A stretch of DNA of 64,000 nt, from NCBI RefSeq assembly GCF_003143935.1, contig NZ_QFRX01000001.1, positions 4,513,957 through 4,577,956 of the forward strand, written 5' to 3'. A model generated the notes under the pieces. The model ran no database searches. It saw only the letters and a program-made list of their open reading frames with translations, and was not told where the DNA came from. Shown here piece after piece: positions 24,976 through 33,940 of this stretch (position 1 is its first letter; every line of letters starts with the position of its first letter). The DNA is from Streptomyces sp. Act143 (lineage in GTDB: Bacteria > Actinomycetota > Actinomycetes > Streptomycetales > Streptomycetaceae). The position numbers were made by a program, and so were the translations under genes.

Positions 24976-25917
24976 TCATCTCTTCTTGAGAATCCGCAGC
25001 TCACCCGAGTCCGGGTCACCGAACACCACGAACAGCTCCGGGTCGTCCCGCGTGCCGCCGATCGTCCAGTACGTCTGCGCGCCGCATCCGCCGTCCAGGC
25101 GCAGGACGACCCCGTCCCGCTCCTCGGGTCCGTCCTCGGCGTAGGCGTCGTCGCGGCCCTCGCGGTCGACGCTCCAGGTGCCGGTGCCGTCGCAGCGCAC
25201 GTACGTGAAGTCGCCGGGGTCCTGGAGGGGCAGGTCGGTGAACTCGGCCCGGCCGCCCGCACGCAGGTTCAGGAGGGCGCCGCCGTCGCCGCGCCAGACG
25301 CCGGTGCGCTGCCCGGTGGTCAGGGTCGGAGGCTCGTACTCCTTCAGCAGCCCGGCGAAGGTCGCCGCGATCGCGCCGCCGACGATCAGGACGCACAGAC
25401 CGAAGGTGGCGCCCGCCGAGCGCAGCCAGACGCCGAAGAACCCCCAGGTGCGCTTCCCGGCACGGGCACGCCGACGGACGTGGGCGACGGCCAGGAGGGG
25501 CAGGAGGCCGAACGCGGCCAGCATGCCGGCCGCCGCGAGCAGCACCGGCACGGGCGCGGACCACCTGGTCATGGCGGCCGCCCAGAAGACGCCCAGCACG
25601 ATCACGGACCCCAGCTGCCAGAGCCACTCCGGCCCGCGGGTCCGGCGGGCGGCCACGCGCGCGAGGACGACCGCGGGCATCGTGAACAGGGCCGCGTGCA
25701 CGGTCGTCAGGAGCGGCAGCACGAAGAGGACCAGCAGGAAGAAGCCCGCCGCGAGCGCACCGCCCAGCCCGCTGCCGTAGTCGTCGTCGTTGACGCTCGC
25801 GATCCAGGCGATCGTCCACAGCACCGGTACCTGGAGGGCCGCCGTCGCCGCCGCCGTGTGCAGCTCGGACCACTTCCAGGCGTCCGCGAGCTGCCGTCGT
25901 GTCTCTCCCCACCCCAT
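24976..25917 (-). CDS. Integral membrane protein of unknown function with extracytoplasmic C-terminal domain
   Basis: The 313-aa protein has about five hydrophobic helices in residues 20-190 (for example GALAAGFFLLVLFVLPLLTTVHAALF and FGLCVLIVGGAIAATFAGLL). A soluble C-terminal domain of roughly 115 residues follows, beginning PPTLTTGQRTGVWRGDGGALLNLR and containing a Cys pair and a WSVD motif. That domain resembles small beta-rich lipoprotein modules. The ATG at 25917 is selected since it begins a well-formed N-terminus and upstream sequence is intergenic. It shares its upstream region with the operator at 25966, but its function gives no reason to place it in the regulon. Confidence 0.7.
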   Translation of the reverse strand: MGWGETRRQLADAWKWSELHTAAATAALQVPVLWTIAWIASVNDDDYGSGLGGALAAGFFLLVLFVLPLLTTVHAALFTMPAVVLARVAARRTRGPEWLWQLGSVIVLGVFWAAAMTRWSAPVPVLLAAAGMLAAFGLLPLLAVAHVRRRARAGKRTWGFFGVWLRSAGATFGLCVLIVGGAIAATFAGLLKEYEPPTLTTGQRTGVWRGDGGALLNLRAGGRAEFTDLPLQDPGDFTYVRCDGTGTWSVDREGRDDAYAEDGPEERDGVVLRLDGGCGAQTYWTIGGTRDDPELFVVFGDPDSGELRILKKR

Positions 25918-25965
25918 GTCCGCAGGGTACGGAGGCCCTCGGGCGCCCGCGCACCACCCCTTCCC

Positions 25966-25982
25966 ATCTGACGCCCCGTCAG
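25966..25982. promoter_or_regulatory. Catabolic regulon operator, single copy
   Basis: ATCTGACGCCCCGTCAG lies 16 bp upstream of the flavin reductase start (25999) and 48 bp from the divergent membrane-protein start. It has perfect CTGACG/CGTCAG arms with a CCC centre; the outer AT on the right is missing. Confidence 0.7.
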
Positions 25983-25998
25983 CTTCAATGAAGGTGTG

Positions 25999-26595
25999 AT
26001 GGGACAAGCAGGCATGGCCGAGGCCGCCGTCCGCTACCTCAGGTCGACCCGGCCGGCGGCGCCGGTGGAGCCGCTGCCGCGCCCCGAGCTCCGGTGCGTC
26101 GGCGAGGACGAGCGCGTACCGGTCGGACAGGCCGAGTTCCGGCGGGTGCTGGGGAACTTCGCGACGGGCGTGGCCGTGATCACGGCCCCCGCCGCCGAGG
26201 GCGAGTGCGGCCCCGCCGGCTTCGCCTGCCAGTCCTTCTCCGCGCTCTCCCTCGACCCGCCCCTCGTCGTGTTCATGGTCGGCCGCACGTCGACGACCTG
26301 GCCCCGCATCGCCCGCGCCGGGGTCTTCTGCGTCAACGTCCTGGCGGACCACCAGGGCGCGCTGTGCCGCGGCTTCGCGGTCAGCGGCGCGGACAAGTTC
26401 GCGGGCGTGGCGTACGACGCGGCGCCCCGCTCCGGCGCCCCGCGCCTGGCGGGCGCGCTCGCGTGGATCGACTGCACGATCCACGCGGTGCACACCGGCG
26501 GCGACCATCTGATCGTGGTCGGCCGGGTGGACGCGCTGGGCACGGGCGACGAGGAAGCGGCGCCCCTGCTGTTCCACAAGGGGCGCTTCCGCTAG
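25999..26595 (+). CDS. Flavin reductase of a two-component monooxygenase (HsaB-like)
   Basis: The 198-aa FMN/FAD reductase-domain protein contains FRRVLGNFATGVAVITAP, ACQSFSALSLDPPLVVFMVGRTSTTWPRI and FCVNVLADHQ, diagnostic of the flavin reductase-like family. Members such as HsaB supply reduced flavin to oxygenases like HsaA. A 35-residue N-terminal extension precedes the core. ATG 25999, GTG 25996 and ATG 26014 are alternative starts; 25999 has AAGG four bases away. An operator directly upstream puts it in the catabolic regulon. No oxygenase partner is encoded next to it, so the partner is elsewhere. Confidence 0.82.
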   Translation: MGQAGMAEAAVRYLRSTRPAAPVEPLPRPELRCVGEDERVPVGQAEFRRVLGNFATGVAVITAPAAEGECGPAGFACQSFSALSLDPPLVVFMVGRTSTTWPRIARAGVFCVNVLADHQGALCRGFAVSGADKFAGVAYDAAPRSGAPRLAGALAWIDCTIHAVHTGGDHLIVVGRVDALGTGDEEAAPLLFHKGRFR

Positions 26596-26610
26596 GACCT
26601 GCCCCGTGGT

Positions 26611-27933
26611 TCAGGCCACCGCGACCACCGGCGCGGCCGTCTGCCCGCGCCGGATCACCAGCGCCATCAGCGCCGCCGCCGCGCACAGCGCCCCGGAGAA
26701 GTACCAGACCATGTCGTACGACCCGAAGACGTCCCGCGCCACGCCGCCGAGGAAGGCCACGAGCGCCGCCCCGACCTGGTGCGAGGCCAGCACCCAGCCG
26801 AAGACGATCGCGCTGTCCTCGCCGTACTGCTCCCGGCACAGCGCCACGGTCGGCGGCACGGTGGCGACCCAGTCGAGGCCGTAGAAGACGATGAAGAACA
26901 GCATCGGCGGGTGGACGCTCGGGGCCAGCAGCATCGGCAGGAAGAGCAGCGAGATGCCGCGCAGCGCGTAGTACACCGCCAGCAGGCGGCGGGCGTCGAA
27001 GCGGTCGGTGAACCAGCCGGAGGCGATCGTGCCGACCACGTCGAAGACGCCGATGACCGCGAGCAGCGAGGCCGCCGCCTGGACCGGCATGTGCGCGTCG
27101 TGGGCGGCGGGCACGAAGTGGGTCTGGATCAGGCCGTTGGTGGAGGCGCCGCAGATCGCGAAGGTGCCGGCCAGCAGCCAGAAGGGGCCGGTACGGGCGG
27201 CCTTGGCCAGGACGGTGACCGCGCGGCGGGCGGCGCCCGGCACCGGTTCCGGCTTGGGAACGAACTCCGTGGCCCCGTACGGCTTCAGGCCGACGTCGGC
27301 CGGGTGGTCGCGCAGCAGCAGCCAGACGAAGGGGACGACCGCGAGGGCGGCGAGGGCGACCGTGACGGCGGCCGGACGCCAGTCGTGCGTCTCCACCATC
27401 CAGGACAGCACCGGCAGGAAGATCAGCTGCCCGGAGGCGGAGGCGGCGGTCAGGATGCCGGTCACCAGGCCGCGCCGCTCGGTGAACCAGCGGTTGGTGA
27501 CGGTCGCCGCGAAGGCCAGTGCCATCGAGCCGGACCCCAGCCCGACCAGCAGACCCCAGCACAGCATCAGCTGCCAGGCCGCCGTCATCCACACGGTCAG
27601 CCCCGACCCGACCGCGATCACGGTCAGCGCGACGGCGACGACCCGGCGGATGCCGAAGCGGTCCATCAGGGCGGCCGCGAAGGGGGCGGTGAGGCCGTAG
27701 AGCGCGAGGTTGATCGAGACGGCGGCGCCGATCGTGCCGCGTGACCAGCCGAAGTCCTGGTGCAGCGGGTCGATGAGCAGACCGGGCAGCGACCGGAACG
27801 CGGCGGCGCCGATGATCGTCACGAAGGTGACGGCGGCGACGAACCACGCCCGGTGGATACGCGGCTTTCCGGGGCTCGGGGTGTCCTGTGCGGCGGCTGC
27901 GGCCGGTGTCGTCTGAGTCACGTCATAGAGCAT
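26611..27933 (-). CDS. MFS transporter, OFA/monocarboxylate-type
   Basis: The 440-aa protein has 12 predicted membrane helices in two six-helix halves and the MFS motif between helices 2 and 3 (AALMDRFGIRR). The helix-7 onward half includes TGPFWLLAGTFAICGASTNGLIQTHFVPAA, as in oxalate/formate-antiporter-type carriers of organic acids. The ATG at 27933 is chosen; an upstream in-frame ATG at 27954 would add seven residues. It is divergent from the GlxA-type regulator gene across 59 bp, which suggests the regulator controls it. A role importing the pathway acid is possible but speculative. Confidence 0.85.
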   Translation of the reverse strand: MLYDVTQTTPAAAAAQDTPSPGKPRIHRAWFVAAVTFVTIIGAAAFRSLPGLLIDPLHQDFGWSRGTIGAAVSINLALYGLTAPFAAALMDRFGIRRVVAVALTVIAVGSGLTVWMTAAWQLMLCWGLLVGLGSGSMALAFAATVTNRWFTERRGLVTGILTAASASGQLIFLPVLSWMVETHDWRPAAVTVALAALAVVPFVWLLLRDHPADVGLKPYGATEFVPKPEPVPGAARRAVTVLAKAARTGPFWLLAGTFAICGASTNGLIQTHFVPAAHDAHMPVQAAASLLAVIGVFDVVGTIASGWFTDRFDARRLLAVYYALRGISLLFLPMLLAPSVHPPMLFFIVFYGLDWVATVPPTVALCREQYGEDSAIVFGWVLASHQVGAALVAFLGGVARDVFGSYDMVWYFSGALCAAAALMALVIRRGQTAAPVVAVA

Positions 27934-27992
27934 CCCGGCCGGATCACGCCGCATCGAGTGGCCCGAAGGACAGCATTCGTTAGGATCGGGCC

Positions 27993-29090
27993 ATGAGCAG
28001 TCAGCCTGAGCCGAGCGCCGAGCCGAGCGCCGAGCCGAGCAGCGAGTCGAGCAGCGAGCAGGGCGCTGAGCCGAGCAGTCGGCCGGAGTTCCGTCCGCAC
28101 CGCATCGTCGTCCTCGCCATGGACGGCCTGCTGCCCTTCGAGCTGGGCATCCCGCACCGCATCTTCGGCCGCCCCAGGGATGCCGAGGGCCGGCCGCTGT
28201 ACGAGGTCGTCACCTGCTCGATCCGGCCACCGGGCTTGGTCCGCACCGACTCCGACTTCGACATCCTGGTCCCGAACGGCCCGGAGACCCTGGCCACCGC
28301 CGACACCGTGATCGTCCCGGCCTCCTACGAGTTCGGCCCGATCTACGACGAGGGCGTCCTCACCCCGGAGCTGGCCGCCGCCCTCGCCCACATCCGGCCC
28401 GGCACCCGGCTCGCCTCCATCTGCACGGGCGTCTACGTCCTCGCCGCCGCCGGCTACCTCGACGGCCGCCCGGCCACCACGCACTGGGTCGACGCCGAGC
28501 GGTTCCAGCGGCTCTTCCCGAAGATCAAGGTCGACCCGGACGTCCTGTACGTCGACGACGGCGACGTGCTGACCTCCGCGGGCGTCGCCGCCGGGGTCGA
28601 CCTGTGTCTGCACATGCTGCGCCGCGACCACGGCACCGCGGTCGCCAACGCCGTCGCCCGCCGTACGGTCGTACCGCCGCACCGGGAGGGCGGGCAGGCG
28701 CAGTACATCCAGCGTCCGGTGCCCGAGCCGCAGCTGGCCACCACGACCGCGGCCCGCGCCTGGGCGCTGGCCCGGCTGCACGAGCCGATCCAGCTGCGGG
28801 ACATGGCCGAGCAGGAGTCGATGTCCGTACGGACCTTCACGCGCCGCTTCCGCGAGGAGGTCGGCATCAGCCCCGGCCAGTGGCTCACCCAGCAGCGGGT
28901 GGAGCGCGCCCGGCACCTGCTGGAGTCCTCCGACCTGACCGTCGACCAGGTGGCCCGGGACGCCGGCTTCGGCACGGCCCAGTCGATGCGCCAGCACCTG
29001 CAGGCTGCGCTGGGCGTCACCCCGACCACCTACCGGCGCACCTTCCGCGCGGGCACCGAGGCCGCCGACCGTGCCGCGGGCCGCACGTGA
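27993..29090 (+). CDS. GlxA-type AraC-family transcriptional regulator
   Basis: The 365-aa regulator has an N-terminal DJ-1/PfpI glutamine-amidotransferase-like domain (RIVVLAMDGLLPFELGIPHRIFG, and SICTGVYVLAAAGYLDG, the elbow with Cys). It has a C-terminal double-HTH AraC domain (DMAEQESMSVRTFTRRFREEVGISPGQWL and VARDAGFGTAQSMRQHLQAALGVTPTTYRR). A low-complexity PSAEPSAEPSSE-type N-terminal tail, encoded by short DNA repeats, precedes the fold. It is divergent from the MFS transporter. Members often sense amino-acid or aromatic catabolites. Confidence 0.88.
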   Translation: MSSQPEPSAEPSAEPSSESSSEQGAEPSSRPEFRPHRIVVLAMDGLLPFELGIPHRIFGRPRDAEGRPLYEVVTCSIRPPGLVRTDSDFDILVPNGPETLATADTVIVPASYEFGPIYDEGVLTPELAAALAHIRPGTRLASICTGVYVLAAAGYLDGRPATTHWVDAERFQRLFPKIKVDPDVLYVDDGDVLTSAGVAAGVDLCLHMLRRDHGTAVANAVARRTVVPPHREGGQAQYIQRPVPEPQLATTTAARAWALARLHEPIQLRDMAEQESMSVRTFTRRFREEVGISPGQWLTQQRVERARHLLESSDLTVDQVARDAGFGTAQSMRQHLQAALGVTPTTYRRTFRAGTEAADRAAGRT

Positions 29091-29356
29091 CGCCTGCGCC
29101 CGGGCCTCCGCCGTGACCAGCGGCCCCAGCGCCACGGCCTTGAGCAGCCCACCGGCGAGGGAGCCGGTCGCGGCGTACCCGGCTTCCGCCGCCGCGTACA
29201 TCACGGAGTACCCGGCGGCCACGGCACCGGGCGGCACGGCCTCCCGCGGGGACAGGCTGCGGTTGATCAGCGCGCCCGGCCGCAGGGCGGTGACGGCAGG
29301 CGGCGGCGCCGGCAATCCGGCAGGGGTGCTCCCCGCCCGTGGAGAACCCCGCGCGA
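29091..29356. other. 266-bp spacer with coding-like but unassigned sequence
   Basis: No gene is called here. The minus strand gives an open, protein-like stretch (for example AAGYSVMYAAAEAGYAATG) that lacks a good start and runs on as antisense of the GlxA-type gene, so it may be a relic. No terminator hairpin or catabolic operator was found. Confidence 0.35.
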
Positions 29357-30406
29357 TCAGAAGGTCAGCACCCCGCGCGCCACCTTCCCCGCCTCCGCGT
29401 CCGCCACCGCCCGCTCGAACTCCTCCACGGGATAGGTCTGCGTCACCAGCTCGTCCAGCAGCAACCGCCCGTCCCGGTACAGCTCGGCGTACAGGGCGAT
29501 GTCCCGCTGGGGCCGCGACGCCCCGTACCGGCACCCGAGGATGGACTTGTCCAGGAACAGGGAGGAGACGACGAAGGCCGCCTCGGCCCCGGCCGGCGGC
29601 ACCCCGAGCAGCACGGCCTGCCCGTGCCGGTCCAGCAGGTCGATCGCCTGCCGGATGAGCTCGACCCGCCCGACGCACTCGAAGGCGTGGTCCGCCCCGT
29701 GGGGCAGCAGCTCGCGCACCCCGTCCGTGGACGTCAGGAAGTCCGTCGCCCCGAACTGCCGCGCCACCGCCTCCTTGGCCGGGTTGGCGTCCACGGCGAC
29801 GATCCGCGACGCGCCCGCGATCCGGGCCCCCTGCAGGACGTTCAGCCCGATCCCGCCGGTCCCGATGACGAGCACGCTGTCCCCCCGGTCCACTCTGGCC
29901 CGGTTGAGCACGGCCCCCACCCCGGTGAGCACCCCGCAGCCGATGAGCGCGGCCGAGGTCAGCGGGATGTCCTCCGGTATCCGCACCGCCTGGACGGCCT
30001 TCACCACCGTCCGTTCCGCGAAGGCGGAGTTGCAGGCGAACTGGAACACCGGCCGCCCCCCGCGCGTGAACGGCTGCCCCGGCCGCCCGATGGCCTTGCG
30101 GCACATGGTGGGCCGTCCCCGGTCGCAGTCCGCGCAGGTACCGCAGTTGGCGAGCGTGGACAGCGCCACATGGTCCCCGGCCGAGACGTGCGTGACCCCG
30201 TCCCCCACCGCCTCCACCACACCCGCGCCCTCATGCCCCAGCACCACGGGCACAGGAAACGGAATCGTCCCGTCCACGACGGACAGGTCGCTGTGGCACA
30301 GCCCGGCGGCCGAGATCGCCACGAGCACCTCCCCGGGCCCCGGCCGCCGCACGTCCAGGTCGTCCACGACCTCGACCCGCTTGCCGTCGAACAGGACACC
30401 GCGCAT
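29357..30406 (-). CDS. Zinc-dependent alcohol dehydrogenase
   Basis: The 349-aa medium-chain dehydrogenase has catalytic-zinc motif GLCHSD (Cys37), GHEGAGVVEAVGDGV, the structural-zinc loop CGTCADCDRGRPTMC, and the NAD motif GTGGIGLNVLQGA. It resembles class III/AdhD-type enzymes, including actinobacterial thiol-dependent ones. The ATG overlaps the stop of the acyl-CoA dehydrogenase upstream (TGATG), so it is the third gene of the SDR-FadE-ADH operon controlled from 32.6 kb. It could oxidise an alcohol or an aldehyde released by the Ltp aldolase; that is inference. Confidence 0.88.
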   Translation of the reverse strand: MRGVLFDGKRVEVVDDLDVRRPGPGEVLVAISAAGLCHSDLSVVDGTIPFPVPVVLGHEGAGVVEAVGDGVTHVSAGDHVALSTLANCGTCADCDRGRPTMCRKAIGRPGQPFTRGGRPVFQFACNSAFAERTVVKAVQAVRIPEDIPLTSAALIGCGVLTGVGAVLNRARVDRGDSVLVIGTGGIGLNVLQGARIAGASRIVAVDANPAKEAVARQFGATDFLTSTDGVRELLPHGADHAFECVGRVELIRQAIDLLDRHGQAVLLGVPPAGAEAAFVVSSLFLDKSILGCRYGASRPQRDIALYAELYRDGRLLLDELVTQTYPVEEFERAVADAEAGKVARGVLTF

Positions 30407-31554
30407 CACACAACCCCCTTGGGTTCCCTGGGCAGCCCGAGCACCCGCTCGGCGATGATCGTGCGCTGCACCTGATCCGAGCCGCCGTAGATCGTGTCGG
30501 CCCGCGAGAACAGGAACAGGTGCTGAAACGCGTCGAGTTCATAGGGCGCCGACGCCGACCAGTTCGCCGGCCCGACCCCGGCGACGGCCCCCCGCACCTG
30601 CATCGCCAGCTCCCCCAGCCGCTGATGCCAGCCGGCCCACAGCAGCTTGGCCACACTCGGCGCCCCCGCGTCACCGGCCCGCCCGAGCGTGCGCAGCGCG
30701 TTCCACCGCATCACCCGCAGCTCGGCCCACTGCCGGACGAGCCGTTCCCGTACGACCGGATCGTCGACCGCCCCCGACGCGACGGCGGCCCGCACCACCC
30801 GTCCCAGCTCCTCGGCGAACCCGATCTGCTGGGCCAGCGTGGACACCCCCCGCTCGAACCCGAGCAGACTCATCGCGACCCGCCACCCGGCGCCCTCGCC
30901 CCCGACGACATGCTCCGCACGCGCGCGTGCCCCGTCGAAGAAGACCTCGTTGAAGTCACTGGTCCCGGTGAGCTGCCGGATCGGCCGCACCTCGATCCGC
31001 CCCGGCTGGTCCATGGGCACGAGGAGAAGCGACAAGCCGTGATGCCGCCGCGACCCGGCCTCGGTACGGGCGAGCACGAAGCACCAGTCGGCTTCCTGCG
31101 CGAGGGAGGTCCAGATCTTCTGGCCGGTGACCCGGTAGCAGTCCCCCTCCCGCACCCCGGCAGTCCGCACCCCGGCGAGGTCCGACCCGGCCCCGGGTTC
31201 GCTGTATCCCTGGCACCAGAGCTCGTCACCGGCGGCGATGGGCGGCAGGAACCGCTCCTTCTGCTCCGGGCTGCCATGGGCGATCAGGGTGGGCGCCAGC
31301 AGGTTCTCCCCGATGTGCCCGGACCTGGGAGGAGCCGAGGACCGCGCATACTCCTCGGCCCACACGACCTGCTGGGTGAGCCCGAGGGTCCGGTTCCCGT
31401 ACCCCCTCTCCGCCCACCCGATCCCGATCCACCCGGCGGAGCCGAGTTCCCGCTCCCAGGCACGACGATCGATGTCAGCCTGGGCATGTGCACCGAGCCA
31501 GGCTGTCGCCTCCGCACGGAACGCCTCGTCATCGGCGGTGAACCCAAAGTCCAC
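30406..31554 (-). CDS. Acyl-CoA dehydrogenase
   Basis: The 382-aa flavoenzyme has FTADDEAFRAEATAWL at the N-terminus, YSEPGAGSDLAGVRT (FAD/substrate strand), KIWTSLAQEADWCFVLART and a C-terminal GGSDQVQRTIIAERVLGLPRE. The usual catalytic Glu helix (EGT-x-E) reads YGGSDQ, so the base is not at the MCAD position and may be supplied elsewhere or by a partner. The GTG start has GGAGAGG upstream. It lies between the SDR and ADH genes, overlapping the latter by one base. A heteromer with the 10202 product is possible. Confidence 0.85.
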   Translation of the reverse strand: MDFGFTADDEAFRAEATAWLGAHAQADIDRRAWERELGSAGWIGIGWAERGYGNRTLGLTQQVVWAEEYARSSAPPRSGHIGENLLAPTLIAHGSPEQKERFLPPIAAGDELWCQGYSEPGAGSDLAGVRTAGVREGDCYRVTGQKIWTSLAQEADWCFVLARTEAGSRRHHGLSLLLVPMDQPGRIEVRPIRQLTGTSDFNEVFFDGARARAEHVVGGEGAGWRVAMSLLGFERGVSTLAQQIGFAEELGRVVRAAVASGAVDDPVVRERLVRQWAELRVMRWNALRTLGRAGDAGAPSVAKLLWAGWHQRLGELAMQVRGAVAGVGPANWSASAPYELDAFQHLFLFSRADTIYGGSDQVQRTIIAERVLGLPREPKGVV

Positions 31555-31583
31555 GAACCTCTCCTCTCCACACCGGGGATGCC

Positions 31584-31630
31584 GACGCCCCTCAGGGGCG
31601 CGGGGAACTGCGCGACAAGCCCCAACGGAC
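31584..31630. repeat. Dispersed Streptomyces intergenic repeat (GGGGCGCGGGGAACTGCGCGAC type), copy 1
   Basis: The gap between the SDR stop and the acyl-CoA dehydrogenase start holds GCCCC-TCA-GGGGC, a small hairpin, followed by GCGGGGAACTGCGCGAC. The same GCGCGGGGAAC(T/C)GCGCG block occurs at 50811-50832 (inverted) and 63510-63541. Such intergenic copies are typical of Streptomyces genomes. Confidence 0.65.
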
Positions 31631-31661
31631 CCGCAGCCGCCACACCACAAGTCCCCCAGGG

Positions 31662-32576
31662 CTACTGGGCGTTAGGCCGATCCCCGCCCCGCGCCGCCTC
31701 CTCCATCTCCGCCACCCGCGCCAGCATCGGCATAGGGTCCGTCCCGACCGACCCCGGCAAGAACTCCGCAATCGCTTCCGGCGTCCACCCACCCACCGCA
31801 TACGCGGCGCGCAGCTCCCGCGGCTGGGCCCACACCGCCAGCTTCGCCCCGGCGACCGTGTACACCTGCCCGGTGATCCCGGCCTCCCGGGACCGGTCCG
31901 ACAGCAGGTACACCACCAGGGCCGCCACATCCTCCGGCTCCCCGATCTCCGCCAACTCCATGGGAACCCCCGCGGACATCCGCGTACGGGCCACCGGCGC
32001 CACCGCGTTCGCGGTCACCCCGTACTTGTGCAGTCCCAGCGCGGCGCTGCGGACCAGCGAGATGATCCCGCCCTTGGCCGCGCTGTAGTTCGCCTGCGAC
32101 ACGGACCCCTGGTGGTTGCCGCTGGTGAACCCGATCAGCGTCCCGGCACGCTGCTTGCGCATCACCGCCGACGCCGCGCGGAACAGGGTGAACGTGCCCT
32201 TCAGGTGCGTGGCGACGACCGGGTCCCACTCCTCCTCGGTCATGTTGAACAGCATCCGCTCGCGCAGGATCCCGGCGACGCACACGACCCCGTCGAGCCG
32301 CCCGTACGACGACAGCGCCACGTCGACGATCCGCCGGCCGCCCGCCATGGTGGACACGTCGTCGGCCACGGCGACGGCCTCGCCCCCCGCGGCCACGATC
32401 TCCTTGACGACCCCTTCGGCCACCTCGCTCGTCGGCGAGGTGCCGTCCACGGACACCCCGTAGTCGTTGACGACGACCCGCGCCCCCTCGGCCGCCGCCG
32501 CCAGCGCCACCGCCCGTCCGATGCCGCGCCCCGCCCCCGTCACGGCGACGACCTTGCCTGCCAAGAAGTTCCCCAC
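31662..32576 (-). CDS. Short-chain dehydrogenase, MFE-2/ChsB1-like 3-hydroxyacyl-CoA dehydrogenase
   Basis: The 304-aa SDR has the NAD motif TGAGRGIG (13-20), the D-x-G-V-S insertion VVVNDYGVSVDG characteristic of the multifunctional-enzyme-2 dehydrogenase domain, Ser152, and YSAAK with Tyr164 and Lys168. The extended C-terminus is also MFE-2-like. It would oxidise (3R)-3-hydroxyacyl-CoA to 3-ketoacyl-CoA, as ChsB1 (Rv3502c) does in cholesterol side-chain oxidation. The GTG start follows GGAAGGGG. It is first gene of the SDR-FadE-ADH operon and divergent from the cyclase gene across an operator. Confidence 0.85.
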   Translation of the reverse strand: MGNFLAGKVVAVTGAGRGIGRAVALAAAAEGARVVVNDYGVSVDGTSPTSEVAEGVVKEIVAAGGEAVAVADDVSTMAGGRRIVDVALSSYGRLDGVVCVAGILRERMLFNMTEEEWDPVVATHLKGTFTLFRAASAVMRKQRAGTLIGFTSGNHQGSVSQANYSAAKGGIISLVRSAALGLHKYGVTANAVAPVARTRMSAGVPMELAEIGEPEDVAALVVYLLSDRSREAGITGQVYTVAGAKLAVWAQPRELRAAYAVGGWTPEAIAEFLPGSVGTDPMPMLARVAEMEEAARGGDRPNAQ

Positions 32577-32597
32577 GACCGGCCCCTTCCCGCGGTT

Positions 32598-32632
32598 TCT
32601 GACGGACCGTTAGATTTTATGACCCGTCAGAT
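32598..32632. promoter_or_regulatory. Catabolic regulon operator: one full site and one partial site
   Basis: TCTGACGGACCGTTAGA (32598-32614; one mismatch, GTTA for GTCA) is followed by ATGACCCGTCAGAT (32619-32632), which matches the right arm fully and the left arm partly with shorter spacing. It lies between the divergent SDR (32576) and cyclase (32662) starts. Confidence 0.65.
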
Positions 32633-32661
32633 ACCCGGAGACAAGCCCCTGGGGAGCGCCG

Positions 32662-33588
32662 ATGACATTGCCGGCCGAGTTCCACGACATCGCCAAGCGC
32701 GTGAACAACTGGGGGCGTTGGGGCGCCGACGACGAGATCGGCACCCTCAACCTGATCACCGACGAGGTGGTGCGCCGGGCCGCCGCCGAGGTCAGGTCGG
32801 GTCGCCGCGTCCCGCTCGCCCTGCCGCTCCAGCAGGACGGCGTGCAGACCGGCATGATCCCGGGCCGGGTCAACCCGCTGCACGCCATGGTGCAGATCAA
32901 CCAGGAGATCTTCGGCCCGGGGACGGTCGCGTGCAGCGACGACGCGGTGACCATGGGGCTCCAGGCGGCCACGCACTGGGACGCGCTGACCCATGTCTCG
33001 CACTCGGGCCGGCTCTACAACGGCCGCCCCGCCGGCACCATCACCCCGCACGGCGGCGCCGAGTTCAGCGGCATCGACAAGGCGCGGCACATCGTCTCGC
33101 GCGGGGTGCTCCTGGACGTGGCCCGCGCGCGGGGCGTCGCCCGGCTCGACGGCGGCCACGCCGTCACCCCGGAGGACCTGGAGGCGGCCGAGGAACTCGC
33201 GGGCACGCGGGTGCGGTCCGGCGACATCGTGCTGGTACGGACGGGCCAGATACAGGTCTGCCTCGCGGGCGACAAGCACGGGTACGGCTATCCGTCGCCC
33301 GGCCTGTCGATCCGTACGCCGGAGTGGTTCCACGCGCGCGATGTCGCGGCCGTCGCGAACGACACGCTGACCTTCGAGATCTTTCCGCCCGAGATCGAGG
33401 ACCTGTGGCTGCCGGTGCACGCGCTGGACCTGGTGGAGATGGGGATGCTGCAAGGCCAGAACTGGAATCTCGAAGAGTTGTCCACAGCCTGTGGAGAAGA
33501 AGGGCGCTACGCGTTCCTGCTGTCCGCGATGCCCGAGCCGTTCACCGGCGCGACGGGAACCCCGGTGGCCCCGGTCGCCGTTCTCTGA
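32662..33588 (+). CDS. Cyclase-family (kynurenine-formamidase-like) metal-dependent hydrolase
   Basis: The 308-aa protein shows the cyclase-family metal site in ATHWDALTHVSHSG (H-x-D-x3-H type) and the DDEIGTLNLITDEVVRRAAA N-terminus seen in the longer bacterial members. C-terminal DIVLVRTG and EIFPPEIEDLWLPVHALDLVEMG complete the fold. The family hydrolyses amides or lactones. It is divergent from the SDR operon and preceded by an operator and GGGGAG, so it probably belongs to the regulon, opening a cyclic ester or amide intermediate or hydrolysing a CoA-pathway metabolite. Substrate is unknown. Confidence 0.82.
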   Translation: MTLPAEFHDIAKRVNNWGRWGADDEIGTLNLITDEVVRRAAAEVRSGRRVPLALPLQQDGVQTGMIPGRVNPLHAMVQINQEIFGPGTVACSDDAVTMGLQAATHWDALTHVSHSGRLYNGRPAGTITPHGGAEFSGIDKARHIVSRGVLLDVARARGVARLDGGHAVTPEDLEAAEELAGTRVRSGDIVLVRTGQIQVCLAGDKHGYGYPSPGLSIRTPEWFHARDVAAVANDTLTFEIFPPEIEDLWLPVHALDLVEMGMLQGQNWNLEELSTACGEEGRYAFLLSAMPEPFTGATGTPVAPVAVL

Positions 33589-33624
33589 CGCCTGGACCGC
33601 GCTCCGGACCGGCTCGCGGACAAG

Positions 33625-33657
33625 GCCGGACGGCGGCACCGCGCGCCACCGTCCGGC
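33625..33657 (+). terminator. Hairpin after the cyclase gene
   Basis: GCCGGACGG (33625-33633) pairs with CCGTCCGGC (33649-33657) across a 15-nt loop, 37 bp after the cyclase stop. The rest of the 352-bp space up to 33940 holds an AT-rich patch near 33820-33835 and no gene. Confidence 0.5.
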
Positions 33658-33940
33658 TCCGGCGCACCCGCCCCGGTCCCCGGCCCCGAGGGAACCGACG
33701 CCGAACCAACGACCCACACTCGCCAAGGGCTCCCGTCACCGAAGCCCTCGCCGTCCCCTCGCGGCGAATCGCTGACCACAAGCGTGAGCAAGCGGATACG
33801 CGGCGTCAACACCTGCCAGGGTTTTTATTACTTACGCCCGGTTTGCCATGGGCGCGCATCGAAGCACGTCACGGCGCACCGCCCCGCACCAGGCGGCGTC
33901 GGCCAGGCCGTTGTGCGGCCGTGCCCCGCTCGCGCGGCCC

